From Haliclona indistincta (taxonomy: Eukaryota > Porifera > Demospongiae > Haplosclerida > Chalinidae): a stretch of DNA of 64,000 bases. Shown piece after piece: positions 48,071 to 63,780 of the stretch (its first letter is position 1; every line of letters begins with the position of its first letter). The position numbers and the translations under genes were made by a program. The stretch covers positions 2,909,754 to 2,973,753 of the forward strand of contig OZ024792.1 of assembly GCA_964017065.1 (NCBI GenBank). The letters run 5' to 3'. Under the pieces are notes generated by a model. The model was given only the letters and a program-made list of their open reading frames with translations, searched no databases and was not told where the DNA came from.

Positions 48071-49565
48071 TTACTGAGGAACCAGGTCATCAATAGCTTC
48101 TCCTGCTTCGAGCTTCTTCTCCATCTGCATAAAACATTAACAAGTGAAATTCACTTTTCCAATGTGACATGACTTGGCATACCTTGACTAGCAATTCCAC
48201 TCCATCAACTACCTTTTGCACAAGTTCTACCTCGCTCTGACCAAGCCTGTCAAGGTTTGAAATGTCAAAGGTTCCGTCTGTGCTAGATGTATCCACTCCA
48301 CCTAAAATGCAGCAGGCGATAATCAGTTTCTGTCATTTATCTCTCAGCAGTACCTGTTCCTCTCTTCTGCAGCCTCAGCTTCAGGAGAATGTCACCGAAT
48401 CGTTTATCCTCAGATAGCTTAGGTAGCTTGACATGTACACCAGCTCTCAGTCCAGTTCCAAGATTGGATGGGCAGGTTAGGATAAAGCCCAAATGCTCAT
48501 TCCACATAAACTCATTGCCTGCATGTGAGTTATCATGTTACTTGAATACTGTACATTATCTTACCCTTTGACTTGATGGCGTCCTCAACATTCTTCAGTC
48601 CAGTGCAGAATCTGGTGAACACTTCCTTCATGTTGCCACCCTTTTGCATGCTGATCACACGAGTGTGGTCCTCCTCGTTCACCTTTGATAGTTGAAGACA
48701 AAATTAATTATTTGAGATTAAAAATTTCAATTTCTCTTACCCAGATGAGGAAAGTTTTGTCATTGTTGTGCCATATTCCACGAGCATCAGGCCAATCACG
48801 AGCCATGCCAGATGACAAGAGCAGAGGAGAGACTGGCTTGTCAAAGAGGAAATGATCATCAATCAGTTGCTGTTGTTCCTTCTCAGTCATGCCTTTCAGT
48901 GGGTAGTATTTACCTACACACCAGCAGCAGTAGTAGAAGATTGATAACGATCATAATAAAAACTTACCCTTGAACTCTCCTCCAAGTGAAGTGAGTGCAG
49001 TATTGACTATCTTTTCAACAGCTCTTCGATCAGCTCGTGAACAGTGAGGTGGCAGTGCATACCCTCGGATTGAGCGTCCAGTCCTGACTCGAGATGACAA
49101 CACATACTTCGGATCAAGGTTGTCTCCACCTTTCAAGTTGGCTGGATTCAGATCAGTCTTATGTTTTGCATCCTATAGTTAAGCAACAAGTATACATTAT
49201 TTGCTCAAATTATCATTAAGATTTTAACCTTTGAGTATCCATTGTGTCGGGTGTCAATGACTGCATCCATAAGATCAGCAAATGCAGTGTAGCTGTCTTC
49301 ATCACCAGCAACACATCCAACTGTCATGATGAAAGGGTGACCAGGATTGTCAACTCCTATTAGAAAAAATAAATTGTTTGATTATTTCTAATTCTGAAAA
49401 TAAAAACTCACCAGTCTGGATGCATTCATCAAAAGTGTATCCACTGGAGGTTGTCACATCTCGCAGTTTTGCATACATCTCCTTGGTGAGGTGCTTTGCC
49501 ATATGATTGCTGTGCTTTGAGAGATCTGGGTAATCCAGCTCCGGAGACAGTTTCTTTGCCGACAT
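48071..49565 (-). CDS. Creatine kinase, cytosolic-type
   Basis: Reversible transfer of phosphate between ATP and creatine. Exons (minus): 49412-49565, 49229-49356, 48968-49172, 48741-48913, 48565-48682, 48354-48518, 48183-48301 and 48071-48124. About 370 residues. Hallmarks: [63 protein letters not shown], and reactive Cys in [11 protein letters not shown], with [12 protein letters not shown]. This is a single-domain enzyme, not the three-domain flagellar type, and no mitochondrial presequence is visible. It lacks the short loop of arginine kinases. It is head to head with an axonemal gene. Confidence 0.95.
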
Positions 49566-50293
49566 TGTGGCTTGATTCTCGCAAAATTCTGCTGTTGCAA
49601 ATGCTTGCTTTCACTGAAGAGTTTGAAAATCACAGAGAAAACAGTGTGCGTCGCGTTGTTATGAAGCGACGCCCTAGTTACGACCGAAACGCGCGTCCCT
49701 TCACGACATTCATTGGTTCAAGTTCTCAAAAAGTTCAAGTTCTCAAAACTTGAACCTTCATGCTTTGGTTCAAGTTCTCAAAAAGTCTTAAAACTGAATC
49801 TAGCATACTGTAGACTTCACTTTAAGTGAATGTAGATTATTGCTGCCTCACAGAAATGCATGGTCAGGTTAATAGTGCTTCACTAACGGCGGTGCTGTGC
49901 GTGCTTTTGCAGCCGGCATTATTATCAGTAAACATTCTTATTTTGACAATAGAATCTCATTGGAAAACTCACCTAGAATTGATCTTCTACTGAAGATGGT
50001 CTTTCTAGGGTTTTTTGTAAAAATGTAGTACCGACAACTGAATTCAAATTCTAAGACTAAGTCTTGCAAACAGTTTTGACAAGAATAGTTTCGTAATGCT
50101 CTGCAAAAAATGCTTATTGGTAGGACTTTCGTTCACAGTCAGGTGGAGAATTATTTTCTCACTTGCTGTAGTGAGGTGAGAAGTGCATTTTGGATGTTGA
50201 AGGTGGGGCTGAGAAGTTCTGCAATTATCACGTGATACTGTATCCTAGCAACGTAACACGAGCGAGTCCGTCTTTGTCGAAATCGGAGTCAAG
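49566..50293. promoter_or_regulatory. Intergenic region between creatine kinase (-) and ODAD1-like (+)
   Basis: 728 bases without a gene. It has repeated 'aagttctcaaaa' and 'ggttcaagttctc' motifs at 49716-49790. The X-box-like site near the right end is listed separately. No other element was recognised. Confidence 0.5.
50240..50252 (+). promoter_or_regulatory. X-box-like RFX site upstream of ODAD1-like gene
   Basis: GTATCC-T-AGCAAC has one mismatch (T for R in position four) to the X-box pattern and a perfect right half-site. It ends 41 bases before the start codon at 50294. Confidence 0.5.
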
Positions 50294-52975
50294 ATGTTGC
50301 GAGTTCAGCCACGGCCAAGTTCAGAGGAATCCCAAGGCGTAGATACCGCCGGTTAGTCATTATACTGACACATCAATCTTTTAAAACTAGCATTTTGCTT
50401 TTTTAGCGCGAGAAGATCTAGCCAAGCTTCAACGTCAGCTAAGGCGAGCTGAGGGTAGCAAGAAGCACTATGCAGACCTAGCACAGAACGTTATCCGTCG
50501 TCAATTGTAAGATCTTGTGTTTAAATAATTAGTTTGGTTGACATAATGTGCACACAGGGAGATGATAAGAGCTCTTGAAGCTGATAATGTAGATATGAAA
50601 AAGAACCTGTCATTGGCTGTTAGTCGCCAGAATGATCAGAAGGTAAGATAAATCTTTACCCAATCTTTTACAAGAATTCATTTTGTATAGGATAAGATGG
50701 TGACTAGCACGTTTCAGGAGCTTCTTGACAAGCAAGGTATTTTCATGGCGGTCATCTTGTTCCTTGATAATAGTCCCTCTCCTCGTCACAGCACTGTACA
50801 AGAGGCAGATAGCAGAGGAAGAAGAGTTGATCTCCACACTCAGTAAGCGAATCAGGGAGATGGAACATCATGTCAACAGACAACGCAGAGCTATGGGAGG
50901 GTTAGTGACACGAACTCTTGCTGTAACCTATTTCAGCACTGATTTTATAATGCAGAGCTCAAATCAGTCAAACATACCATATTGCTATTGCTAGGCAAAA
51001 GAAAGTAATGGAGAACAGGCTGGACAAGGTACCATTGCATTCGTAGTGTAATAATATTATGCAGCACTGATGGTTGAATGGTCCTTTGTCCAACAGGCTC
51101 TTGTTCGTTTCAGCACAGCTCTCTCTAGTAACACTAAGATAAGAGACCAAATTGATCACATGCTACAGGAGAAGAGTGTATTCGAAAAACTGCGTAAAAA
51201 GCTACAGCGGGTAGGTAATGTTGTATTTGCGATATTCAATAACTTTGTTACAGACATTAGTGGACTGTAAGAGGGAGATGGGTGAAGTGATAGAGGAGTC
51301 AACCACTGCCTACCACTCAAGGTATACCATGCAACTAGTAATTATTGCAGTGAGAAGTTGTTAATAATATTATTTTGGGCGACTGCAAAATTGCATTTAA
51401 CGTTTAAGCGCAAAATTAAATTACCTGAAGCATTGCAGTATGGTGGGAATAAAGTTAATGTGCAACCATCTGTTTGGTAACTTGTCTACTGATCTCACTA
51501 TCAATCATTGTATTACAGAGATGACGCTCAGACAAAACTGATGGCTCTGAAAGAAAAAGCTGACAAAGAGCTCGCTCAATACAACACAGAACTAAAGGTA
51601 TTTCCCGTCTTGTAATTACCCTCTCTCATTGTTTGCAAACAGGAGCTGGTGAGAGTGATCGATCATGACAAGCGTCTGAAGGAGTTTATGGCACACAAAG
51701 ATCATGAGCGAACCGAGGCACACTTAGAAATGGAAGAGGCTAGAAAGAGAAAGTGTATGTTGCACAATTTATTACGATCCTTACTTAATTTCTGTTCTTC
51801 AGTGGCAGAGAAAGCAACAGAGAGGGAACGCACAGTATCAGTGAGTTGGATTATAGTTACATTTTGAGTGATGGTTTTCTGTATTTTTTCAGTCTTATGA
51901 GGAGGCATTTGAGTGCATACAGCAGGCAACGGGCATTACTGATATTGACCAACTAGTCAGCAAGTTCATTGAAGGTGTGGTTGTGTTAGTAGCTGTGTCT
52001 AGTGCTAGTTCCTTGCCTAGTGATATGATTCTTATCATTAAATGATGTGTCTACAGTTGAAGATCAAAACTTTGCACTTTTTAACTATGTCAATGAGCTA
52101 ACTGGGGACATGGAAATGGTTCAGGAACAGATTGCAATGGTGAAGAAGGACATGGCTACCTTCGAGCGTGAGGGAGTGGTGGTAGAGGAGGAACGCAAAG
52201 CCCTGATGTTGGGACTGGAGGAGGAGCTTAGAGAGATCCAGCAACACACAAGGAAGGATGAAGCACAGTTTACTATGGCTACCAAAGTGCTAGATCAGTT
52301 GAAGACAGGTACAGAGTCTACACTATGACATTTGACCTTTATGCCTTGTGCAGGTATCGATTCACTGTTTTCAAAGATTGGTTGTGATGGTAGCAGCATC
52401 ACTGAGCTACTAGGAGGCCATGCTGGTGTGACCGAAAACACTGTGCTACAGTTCCTCGGCACTGTGGAACAGAGGACCAATGAATTACTGCAGCTACAAG
52501 CATTCATACATGCTAAGGTCCATCATCGGATGCACACACTCACTGCTACTTGTCACTTTTTACAGGAATCTGATGACCCAGAAGCAATCAACAAATTTCT
52601 TTTGACAAGAAACTCTTTGCAAGGGCTTGCTCAGCCATCTCTTCTTCTACCATCCACTACGTGAGTGTCTGATTTTGTTTGCTAACAGTGATGTTTATTA
52701 TTTTTGTGTTATAGTTCCGAGTACAGCATTGATGAGGAAGATGAAGATGGTAAACCTCTCACTCAAGAGGAGCTGAGACAAAGAGCTGTCAAAGGGGTTA
52801 GTCATTTATTGTGCAAAGATGTGAGCATTAATTTCTCTACCTCCAGATCACTAAACGAGAAGCTAAGAAGGCTGCAGTTACCCCTCTACACACTTCACCA
52901 GGTGGAACCACAGCTCCTCCTGGTGCCCGGGGTAAAGCTACATCCGACAAGATGAGATTACTGTCCACTCGATGA
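50294..52975 (+). CDS. Outer dynein arm docking complex coiled-coil protein (ODAD1/CCDC114/CCDC63 family)
   Basis: The family anchors outer dynein arms to doublet microtubules. Seventeen exons from 50294 to the stop at 52973-52975, among them 50407-50507, 50558-50642, 50691-50736, 50792-50900, 51097-51210, 51519-51597, 51643-51754, 52057-52308, 52354-52517 and 52847-52975. The product is about 570 residues and nearly all coiled coil. Family phrases: FIEVEDQNFALFNYVNEL, DSLFSKIGCDGSSITELLG and LQLQAFIHAK, as in CCDC114 and CCDC63. I cannot separate those two paralogues. The last exons give an acidic then basic tail. A donor after AAAGT at 51754 was chosen because it keeps the phase. Confidence 0.88.
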
Positions 52976-53394
52976 GATCACATACAAGAGCACACAATAG
53001 ACATTGATAGAATAATAGAGTTGACATTATACTGTTATTCCAGTAACAATGATTAAACCTGCAAATTACACCCACTGTTTGCGGAACTGTCATAATTTGG
53101 AGGTTGCTGTGGTGTCTAACTATTGGCTAAGCTACTATTCAAACCAAATTGTGGTGTGTGCTGGTGTGTGCATGTAGCCATGGTGAGAGGATGTTACTCA
53201 AACTATACATGTAGTGTGGTACTAATGTACTGATTCATTTTTGACAAAAGTAATTTTATTATCTTATTGTAGTTGCGTACAGTACACTGGTATAGGAAAT
53301 ATAATAAGAAAAATAAATAAGACTAATAATTAATTTTGTTAAAGAAAAGTTAATAATGTGACAGTGATAATAATAATACAGGTTTTATTGTGCT
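52976..53394. other. Intergenic stretch between convergent genes
   Basis: AT-rich; it holds the 3' ends of the ODAD1-like gene and the CUB-like gene. Nothing else recognised. Confidence 0.5.
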
Positions 53395-54948
53395 AATATT
53401 GACTCTGCAACAGAGCGAAGGACAGCATTGCATGAGTTACTTAATTCAGATGCCATGTTCATAATACTAGAAGAGACAGCTGCTTGCCGACGATCTATAA
53501 TGAAACCAGTGTTGTTGAATAGCAAAACATGATTATGCTTGCAAACCTCTTGGTCTTGTTCCTGGACCTGAGTTCATCATGTCTAATAGAGCAATAGTAC
53601 ATTATCATTGACATGCACCAGTAACTACTCACTTGGAGGCATTTGCGTCGGTGATGCTGGATCTTCTTCTTCGACTAAAAAGTCATCATCTGCTACCATT
53701 TCCTCTTCAGCATCAAGAAGTGTACCTATTGCTTTCATCTCTTCATTGTTTGGCATAAACTGTTTGATAGACACAAATGTCAATTATTAGCTCAGCTGTA
53801 TACAACACACCTTCTCATCTACTCCATAAATGACATAATTAGCACAATCTTCAATGATAGTCAGCACGCCTAAGGAGACAAGACAATGCAGTAATTGCAC
53901 GTGTGAATCTCTGTGACTCACCAAATCCACGGAATTTTTGTGGCTTGTCATACACACCAAAACTGTTCACACCATCAAATTCATTGAAAGTGTTGAAATC
54001 GTTAATATCAGTGATCCAGAGGAACATTTTACCATTGATCGCAACAGTCACTTCACGTTTGTTGAACAGCACTATTGCTCCTTTAGGAATAGGCTTTTGA
54101 AAGAAACGATAACCAATGTTTCGTATCGGTCGAACATTGTGTGGAGGTGTGGCAGGTATGTCTGGCTCTGCACTTCTGCCACCACGTGGCGGACCCGTCG
54201 CCCTGCAACCAGCTCCGTCTTGCTGGATAGGATTGAAGCAAACGACACGCAGCTTGAATCCAGGAAAACGATTCCTTCTGTTGCTACGAAATTCAAGAAG
54301 AATTCTGTTTGGCTCGAGGCCCTCCGTTGGAGAAGTTAGTCCACACGTTCTTTCAGATCCAAAATCACGCGACACACGCAAGTAATCCAAGCAAACTGGG
54401 TCCCTAAAGAACGTACTGTTCACTGGTGGCTCTATATTGTGTTGAGCCACGTCAAAGTACATGAGCTGGTTTGATGGGCAGCCGAGGTTCCATCTACACA
54501 GCAACCTGCAATGGCACAACAAGAACAATTTTTTGTGACACAAGATCTGCATGCTCTGATCTAACCTGTTGGAGTAAAGTCTCTCTCTCAGTCGTCCAGG
54601 GGTGTGTGCAAAGAAAATCGTGTAGTTTTGCGTCTGCGTTGAGATACTTATTCTTCGCTGAATTGCTGGTCGAGTTCTACAGAACGAGATTCCGTTGAAT
54701 GTCTGTACGTCGGTGCGATAGCAGGCTACCTCGCTGTGATATAAAATAGAGATGAGTTTATGCATGCAAGATATCCTGTTAGCTTACTTAGTCGGAGGAT
54801 AGCGAGGTCTTATGTTGCAGAATGTAAGTACTGCAAAGAGATCATGGGTTCCATCAGTGCCAGGAAAGCGTTGCCCAAAAGAACTAGCAGAGAAATTTAA
54901 TAATAAAATCAACAATAGAATTGTCATCTTTCTAGCTTCCACTGTCAT
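53395..54948 (-). CDS. Secreted CUB-like protein
   Basis: Seven exons (minus): 54788-54948, 54566-54733, 53922-54505, 53811-53869, 53633-53759, 53547-53582 and 53395-53494. Signal peptide (MTILLLILLLNFSASSFG). The first 120 residues are Cys-containing and unrecognised; then comes a CUB-like segment: NSTFFRDPVCLDYLRV, ERTCG and NRILLEFRSNRRNRFPGFKLRVVCF. A Pro/Arg stretch, then a beta-rich part (AIVLFNKREVTVAINGKMFLW) and an acidic tail follow. There is no transmembrane helix. The overall architecture is not one that I know. Role could be matrix or innate recognition (inference). Confidence 0.65.
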
Positions 54949-56033
54949 TGATTGCAGCAAACTATAGTTGAAGCAAAAGCAACTGTGGGCTCAATCAAAG
55001 ATGGTTAGCCATTTTATAGCATTTGACACTTGTTTATTGTTATTGATTGGCATAGCAGCATCTGATATTAAATGAAACGTGTAACGAAGCAACTTGTAGC
55101 TAATGTGTAGACACAACCACCCAGTCACACAACATGACACACTCCGACTCTTGTTATGATTAATACGTTGGCAACTCAAGTGCTTTGATCCACGTCCAGC
55201 ATCTTGTATATCCAGAGCACCAAAATATTGTGTTTTTTTTGCCAAGCAGACAGTGGCAGATGCAGTAATAATGTGCTTATTCAGGCAATACAAAATGGTG
55301 CAAAGTATTGCAGACACCTTATTGTCAATGCAGTCTCACTGAACATGGCCTGAAGGCATACTAATGTTACTGCAAACTAAAGTTTATGTTAGGCATAATA
55401 ATGTTACTGCAAACTAAAGTTTATGTTATGCAAAAATTAATCTACATTAATGATGATTTAGGGTGGATACCATTGTGCTAGATATCTTTGTCCCTTAATA
55501 GCAGTGGAATTCATTCAGTAGACACTGAACTGATTTATTAATCACATCACAACATGGTGTAGACTCATGATTGAGTTTATTACCAATATGATTACATGCA
55601 CGTGTTCCAACACACTATCAGGTTTCCATAGCACTAGCTATCATAACTGATTTGTTGTCGTCTTAATTCTTACTCAGACAATAATTCTTAAAGACAAAAT
55701 AGCTAGGAAGAAACAAATCCAAATGGAGAGTTGCTTGGTAACCCTAACAGCAAACAATAATAGTAGCCCTACACTGTAAAATCCACAAATCAACATCTAG
55801 TTTTTGTTATGTCTGATTTGAGGCAAATGTGGAACTGACTCAAGTCTGCTTACATCGACAAGAAAATTAGCTGACTCTGACCGCAGCAATTTTAATAAAT
55901 TAATTATTATTATTGTAAAACAAAATGATACTATGTACAAGCAAGTTGTAAACAACAAGCTTAACTACTAATAACTCTCAATCGTTGAAAGCATGAAAAA
56001 CTAAAAGTCCTGCCAGACTGCTATGCCTCAGTC
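54949..56033. other. Intergenic, 1.1 kb
   Basis: No gene recognised. 55320-55440 has a short direct repeat ('taatgttactgcaaactaaa' twice). A minus-strand open frame near 54991-55317 looks like chance. Confidence 0.5.
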
Positions 56034-58277
56034 TTAGATAGACTGGATCAGTGTGCTAGCCTCATTGGTCAGCTGGTTGAGCTGCTTGCGACTGGCGTCC
56101 TCCTCCTTGGCATACGAATTACTGGGAATCTTGCCGGCAACAACTTGCTCAGCTTTGCCTGACATTCGTACAAGGAGATCAAGAACATCAGAGCACTTCT
56201 TCTGCAAGGTATTCACCTAGTACAGAGCAAAAACTCTAATGATGGTGAAACCGCAACTGGCACCTTACCTTGCTCACACCCTCTGCATCTACTGATTGTA
56301 GCTCCTTCACCAGGCCGGCAATATCATCAGAATAGCCGTGGAACTTGTCAGACAATGATCGAATTGCGCTCTTGAATGTCTTAGCATCCTGGAAGAAACC
56401 AAAAAATGATAACTGTCATCTTAACTCAAACGAACAATTCCACCTTGGTCCTTTTGAATGTGTCAATAGTTGAAAGATAATTGCTGACCAGAGCCATGCG
56501 ACGATCAGCAGCGAGCAATACAGATTCTTTGATAACGGAAGCTTGTTGCTTAGCAAGAAGAGCAGGATCCTAAACAATGGGCGATCACACACTTTCACAC
56601 TATTCACTCAATAGACACACCTTGGTTATGGAAAAGTCTAAACGAACGATTATAATAATCAAGAGGAAGAAAAGTAGGAGACCGCCAACGACCAGTAGTG
56701 GTTCTTGCAGCAGCAGCGGCATTTGAAACACATAGTGTAGCTGTAACAAAAGGATGGGTCCACGTAGTACTGTACCATTATAACCACTCACCTCAAAGTC
56801 TTCAATGTGCTCCTCCACTAGGTTAGTCTTCCTGAACTGGATCACTGGACGACCGACTGTGTCTAGGTAAGTGAAATGCAGCGTCCTTTCGTCCTCTTCC
56901 ACGTCATACGGTGTCTTGAGAACAATATCTCTGTAAAGGAATATGCAAGTGTTGATAGTAAATCTAGCAGCAGCTTACTTGCATCCTTCGGGTAAGATGA
57001 TTCTCACAGTGACCTCGTCCACAACTTGGTTATCGAAAACATGGTCAACCACACGCATCTTCAGAGCAAAGGAGCTTCCGGAATGGAACAAGTACTCGTA
57101 GCTCGGGATGTTGTAGCCAATGTAATACCTAGTCTGCCATCCTCCAAACAGTGGGAACCTGAACACTAGTGTGAAACAGTGGCTCAGTAAGCTATAGCTG
57201 TACTAACCTTGGTCGGAGCAAGAGCTCATTGTATTCGTCATCCTCTCTAAGATGACTCGTTGAGATGTTACCAATCTCGTCACGATAATACACGTCACGT
57301 GCGCCAGCAGGCAGCATAGTGATGAAGCTCTTCACAGAGGAGACACCACTGTTGGGATTACGCTGGTAGTCATAGCGCGAGAAAGAACCCTTCAGCAATG
57401 CACCTAGGAAAAGACCATCCAGACAGTGTCTATTGCATGTGTGATGCACATACCAGTGTGTTTGATGTGAAGGTGCTCTTCAACCTGTACCATACCCCAG
57501 TGTGATACCTGTACTAGTCTCAGGAGAGACACTACGGTCATGAAAGGTCCATTGTTCTCAAAGTGAAGCGTTGTCTGTGAGATGCTGTACGGCTCAATGT
57601 TGCTGTATGGTCCATAGCTGATCTTGTTGCCGCTGTTACTGACGGGAGCGACACGTGTGAAGGACTCGATTTTAGCAGAGTCAGGAAGAATGAAGTCAGT
57701 GCTCTGTGTCTTGCAGCGATACGAGGTGTATAGGTAAGTGTTGCCAGCAAACTGAACAAGCTGTTTCTCGGATTGAGTGATCTCGCTGGGATGTGGTAGA
57801 ATAGAGTGTGAGAATATAGTCATCACTGTGATGGTGATGGACTCCGAGGGAGGTAGAGCCTGTGGGAAGGTGATACGATAAGCTGTAACATCCTGTCCCT
57901 GGTGCCTCAGACTGCTCTCGGTAGCTTGTAGCAAATTCCTCTTTCCTTTGACCTAGTAAGAATAAACATGTGGGGATTAATAGTAAACTCGTGGGGATTA
58001 ATAGTAAACTCGTATATACCTTTGCACTGATGTAGGCTAATTTTGGCGCCAGAGAATCCTCTACAGAATACAAGAAATGCTTAGCAGCAGAGTCTCCCTC
58101 GTTCAAAATGGTGATATCTGCTGTCTGGTTCACAAGTTGTGTGCTGAGATCGACCACTCTTGCAGAACGTGTAATTTGAAGTTTTTGATTGGGCTCTTCT
58201 GCTGTCACCAGAGATACCGCCAAGAAGAATAGTGCCACGGCTAACAACCCCATCCTCGTTCTTGCCGCCATGTGCAT
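56034..58277 (-). CDS. RPN1: Ribophorin I, oligosaccharyltransferase subunit
   Basis: ER membrane subunit of OST that links it to the ribosome and Sec61. Nine exons (minus): 58020-58277, 57454-57953, 57207-57403, 56977-57156, 56792-56940, 56621-56750, 56444-56569, 56269-56388 and 56034-56216. Signal peptide ([20 protein letters not shown]), a luminal part with [85 protein letters not shown], one transmembrane helix ([20 protein letters not shown]) and a cytosolic coiled-coil tail. An alternative ATG at 58271 would shorten it by two residues. Confidence 0.94.
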
Positions 58278-58462
58278 TCCTAATTTACCGTAATACGGTA
58301 AGACTAATTTCCAAACATTTCCGTGAATATCCGGAGAATAGGGGAAGTCATTGTGAACACGAAGAACAAGGCCCTTTCAATCCCTGATCCTCGTCACGCG
58401 GTCCGCGCCCAGCAGCCCAGAGATCTCTTGTATTGCAGCAACCAACACGACAAGCGACCATC
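58278..58462. promoter_or_regulatory. Shared promoter of RPN1 (-) and SEC61A (+)
   Basis: 185 bases separate the start codons. The right half is GC-rich ('cacgcggtccgcgcccagc'), unlike the AT-rich surroundings. I looked for ER-stress elements (CCAAT-N9-CCACG, TGACGTG) and did not find a clear match. Confidence 0.65.
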
Positions 58463-61765
<3,303 letters not shown>

Positions 61766-62076
61766 AGACACTACTCCTATTCTTGTACATAGTCTGTTGC
61801 TAGGACTAGGCATTTTTCTTTCATTGTCTTTAATAATACAGTTGCATGTACAAATTAAATTTCGTGCAGCTAAAAATTTTTAGATTTGGTTATAAAATTT
61901 CTGCTTTAGTTACAAAATTTTAGTGTGTTGCACAACACATGAAATGGTGAACAGATGTAAGAGTTAAGATTCATACTAAGATTTGCACACGAGATTCTAA
62001 TAATGTCCTGACATTAATATCAACCCTTTTTACATCAAAAGTACAATTCTTTGTTCCAAAAATAAGTTGCTATTGT
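61766..62076. other. Intergenic between convergent SEC61A and paraoxonase
   Basis: 311 bases, AT-rich; 'aataca' and 'aaattaaat' stretches near 61835-61860 may serve as polyadenylation signals. Nothing else seen. Confidence 0.5.
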
Positions 62077-63780
62077 CTATTCATCGCCGTAGATAAGATA
62101 AGGCACCTCACACACCATCATGTTATGCACAATGGTACCGACCACAAGAGTGTGGTTATGGTAGACACCAATAGTGGTAGCCTTTAGTTCACCCTCCCCT
62201 CCAGTGGTTGCAAACACTTCCTCCATTTTAGCTTCAGCAAAAGGGTCATCAGCAGTCTCATCCACTACTATATGAACCACTCTACCAGGCACTGCTACAC
62301 TGGAAGTTGAATATAAATCCATCTTTATCCATTCACCGAATTTTGGTTTACAAACCTTCGATCTTCGGACAAATACATTGTGGTATCTCTTGGACGTGGC
62401 AGAATACCAACCCACAAGTGACCATTGGTGGGATCTACAAATATATTGTCAATAGCTACCATTATTTGAAAACTCTGAAAAAAAACGTAAATTAAAAATC
62501 ACACATACATAATCACTTCAAACACCTACCCCAGCAAATGAAAGTGAGTTGTCATGGTTTCGAGAAAATGCCAAAACCTTTCCATCTAACAAATGGTTAA
62601 CATAAATAAATCTGGAAGGTAATGAAAAACTTTAGGCAACTTTTGAAAGTCACATTACCTTCCATTGTTAGATTTAGCAATTCCGTTAGGATACTTCAAA
62701 CCAGTGAAAGCAGGTTTCAGTTCTCCTGTTGCTCCATTGTAGTAAATAACCTTGTTCAGGTTAATTGGTAATAACAGCTCCAAGAATCTCATGGTCGCAT
62801 GAGAGAAGTACATGTCGTTATTACAATAAAACTCCATATCTCCAACCGAGACTACGTCATTGATATTGTGTATGAGATCTCCAGAAATTGATTTCAAATG
62901 CCGAAGAGAGACAGAGTCAGGAAAGTATTGGAAGACCTCTATAGTGTCAGGTCTATCTCCCCAGTGGGTCACTACATACAGTGATATCTCTCCTTTGGCA
63001 TTCTCCCAGTGACTCAAGCCATGAGGTGTAAACAAACGGTTTTTCTCAAGATACCTTTTTTGAAACTTAACCTCAACTGGACTGGATTCCTTATCATTTA
63101 AATCGAGCATATAAATTTTTGGATCAGGTTTCTTAAATTTTTCATGGTGAGCCCAAACATAAAAGCCCTGCGCAAATATACATGTACAAGCAGTATGAAT
63201 AGAAATTTGTACTTTAAGTAGCGTGCAAACAAATCTACTTATGAGTCTTTCATTTTCTTGTACGCACATGCATGATGGGTGCACGGTGGGTCAAACTGGT
63301 GAGATTGTTATGCGCATGCAGGACTATTCTACTAAAAGTGCATGCGTCAAATATCAATCCTCTTACACTGCTGATAAGAGCCTGTTTGTTAGACAGGAGT
63401 ACAATGTCCTCAGAACCATTCACTAGAGAAAAATATAATGTGAGTCAGTCAGTACATTGCTGAACTGCACAATGCGGTAGTCATTCACATACTTTGAAAT
63501 GTTCGGCATTTCCCAGGCCTGTGAGTGTAGGTCTTGTCAAACAGATTCATCCGCAAGCTGAAATGCATTGAAGGATATCATTCAAAAGAATTTCAAAGGT
63601 GAATGTCTTGTACGTACACAACATGAAAACACAACTATAAAACACATTAATGTTATGACTCATAATAATTATTATGCAGTGTTGAAAGCACTACAAACAG
63701 CGTTAAACTCACTAAAAGGAGATAATGTAGGCTGCAAACACGATCAAGGCTGTTATTGAAAGCCATTTTAAAGCACCCAT
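62077..63780 (-). CDS. Paraoxonase/arylesterase family lactonase
   Basis: Ca2+-dependent six-blade propeller lactonase. Seven exons (minus): 63713-63780, 63493-63557, 63366-63422, 62659-63167, 62530-62611, 62356-62474 and 62077-62299. N-terminal hydrophobic anchor (WLSITALIVFAAYIISF), as in PONs, where the signal is retained. Calcium and active-site residues seen by alignment from memory: Glu-Asp in GSED, His in FTPHGLS, Asn-Asp in INDVVSVG, Asn in YPNGI and Asp-Asn in IDNIFVDP; the end is MMVCEVPYL. An upstream in-frame ATG (63924) would add 48 residues without a family match. It converges on SEC61A. Confidence 0.9.

Noticed and set aside
54991..55317. Minus-strand frame of 108 residues
   Set aside because: No family, poor composition, no splice context; it looks like chance in AT-rich DNA.
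58278..58462. ER stress response element in the RPN1/SEC61A promoter
   Set aside because: There is a 'cgtcacgcgg' stretch, but no CCAAT-N9-CCACG or TGACGTG, so I do not claim it.
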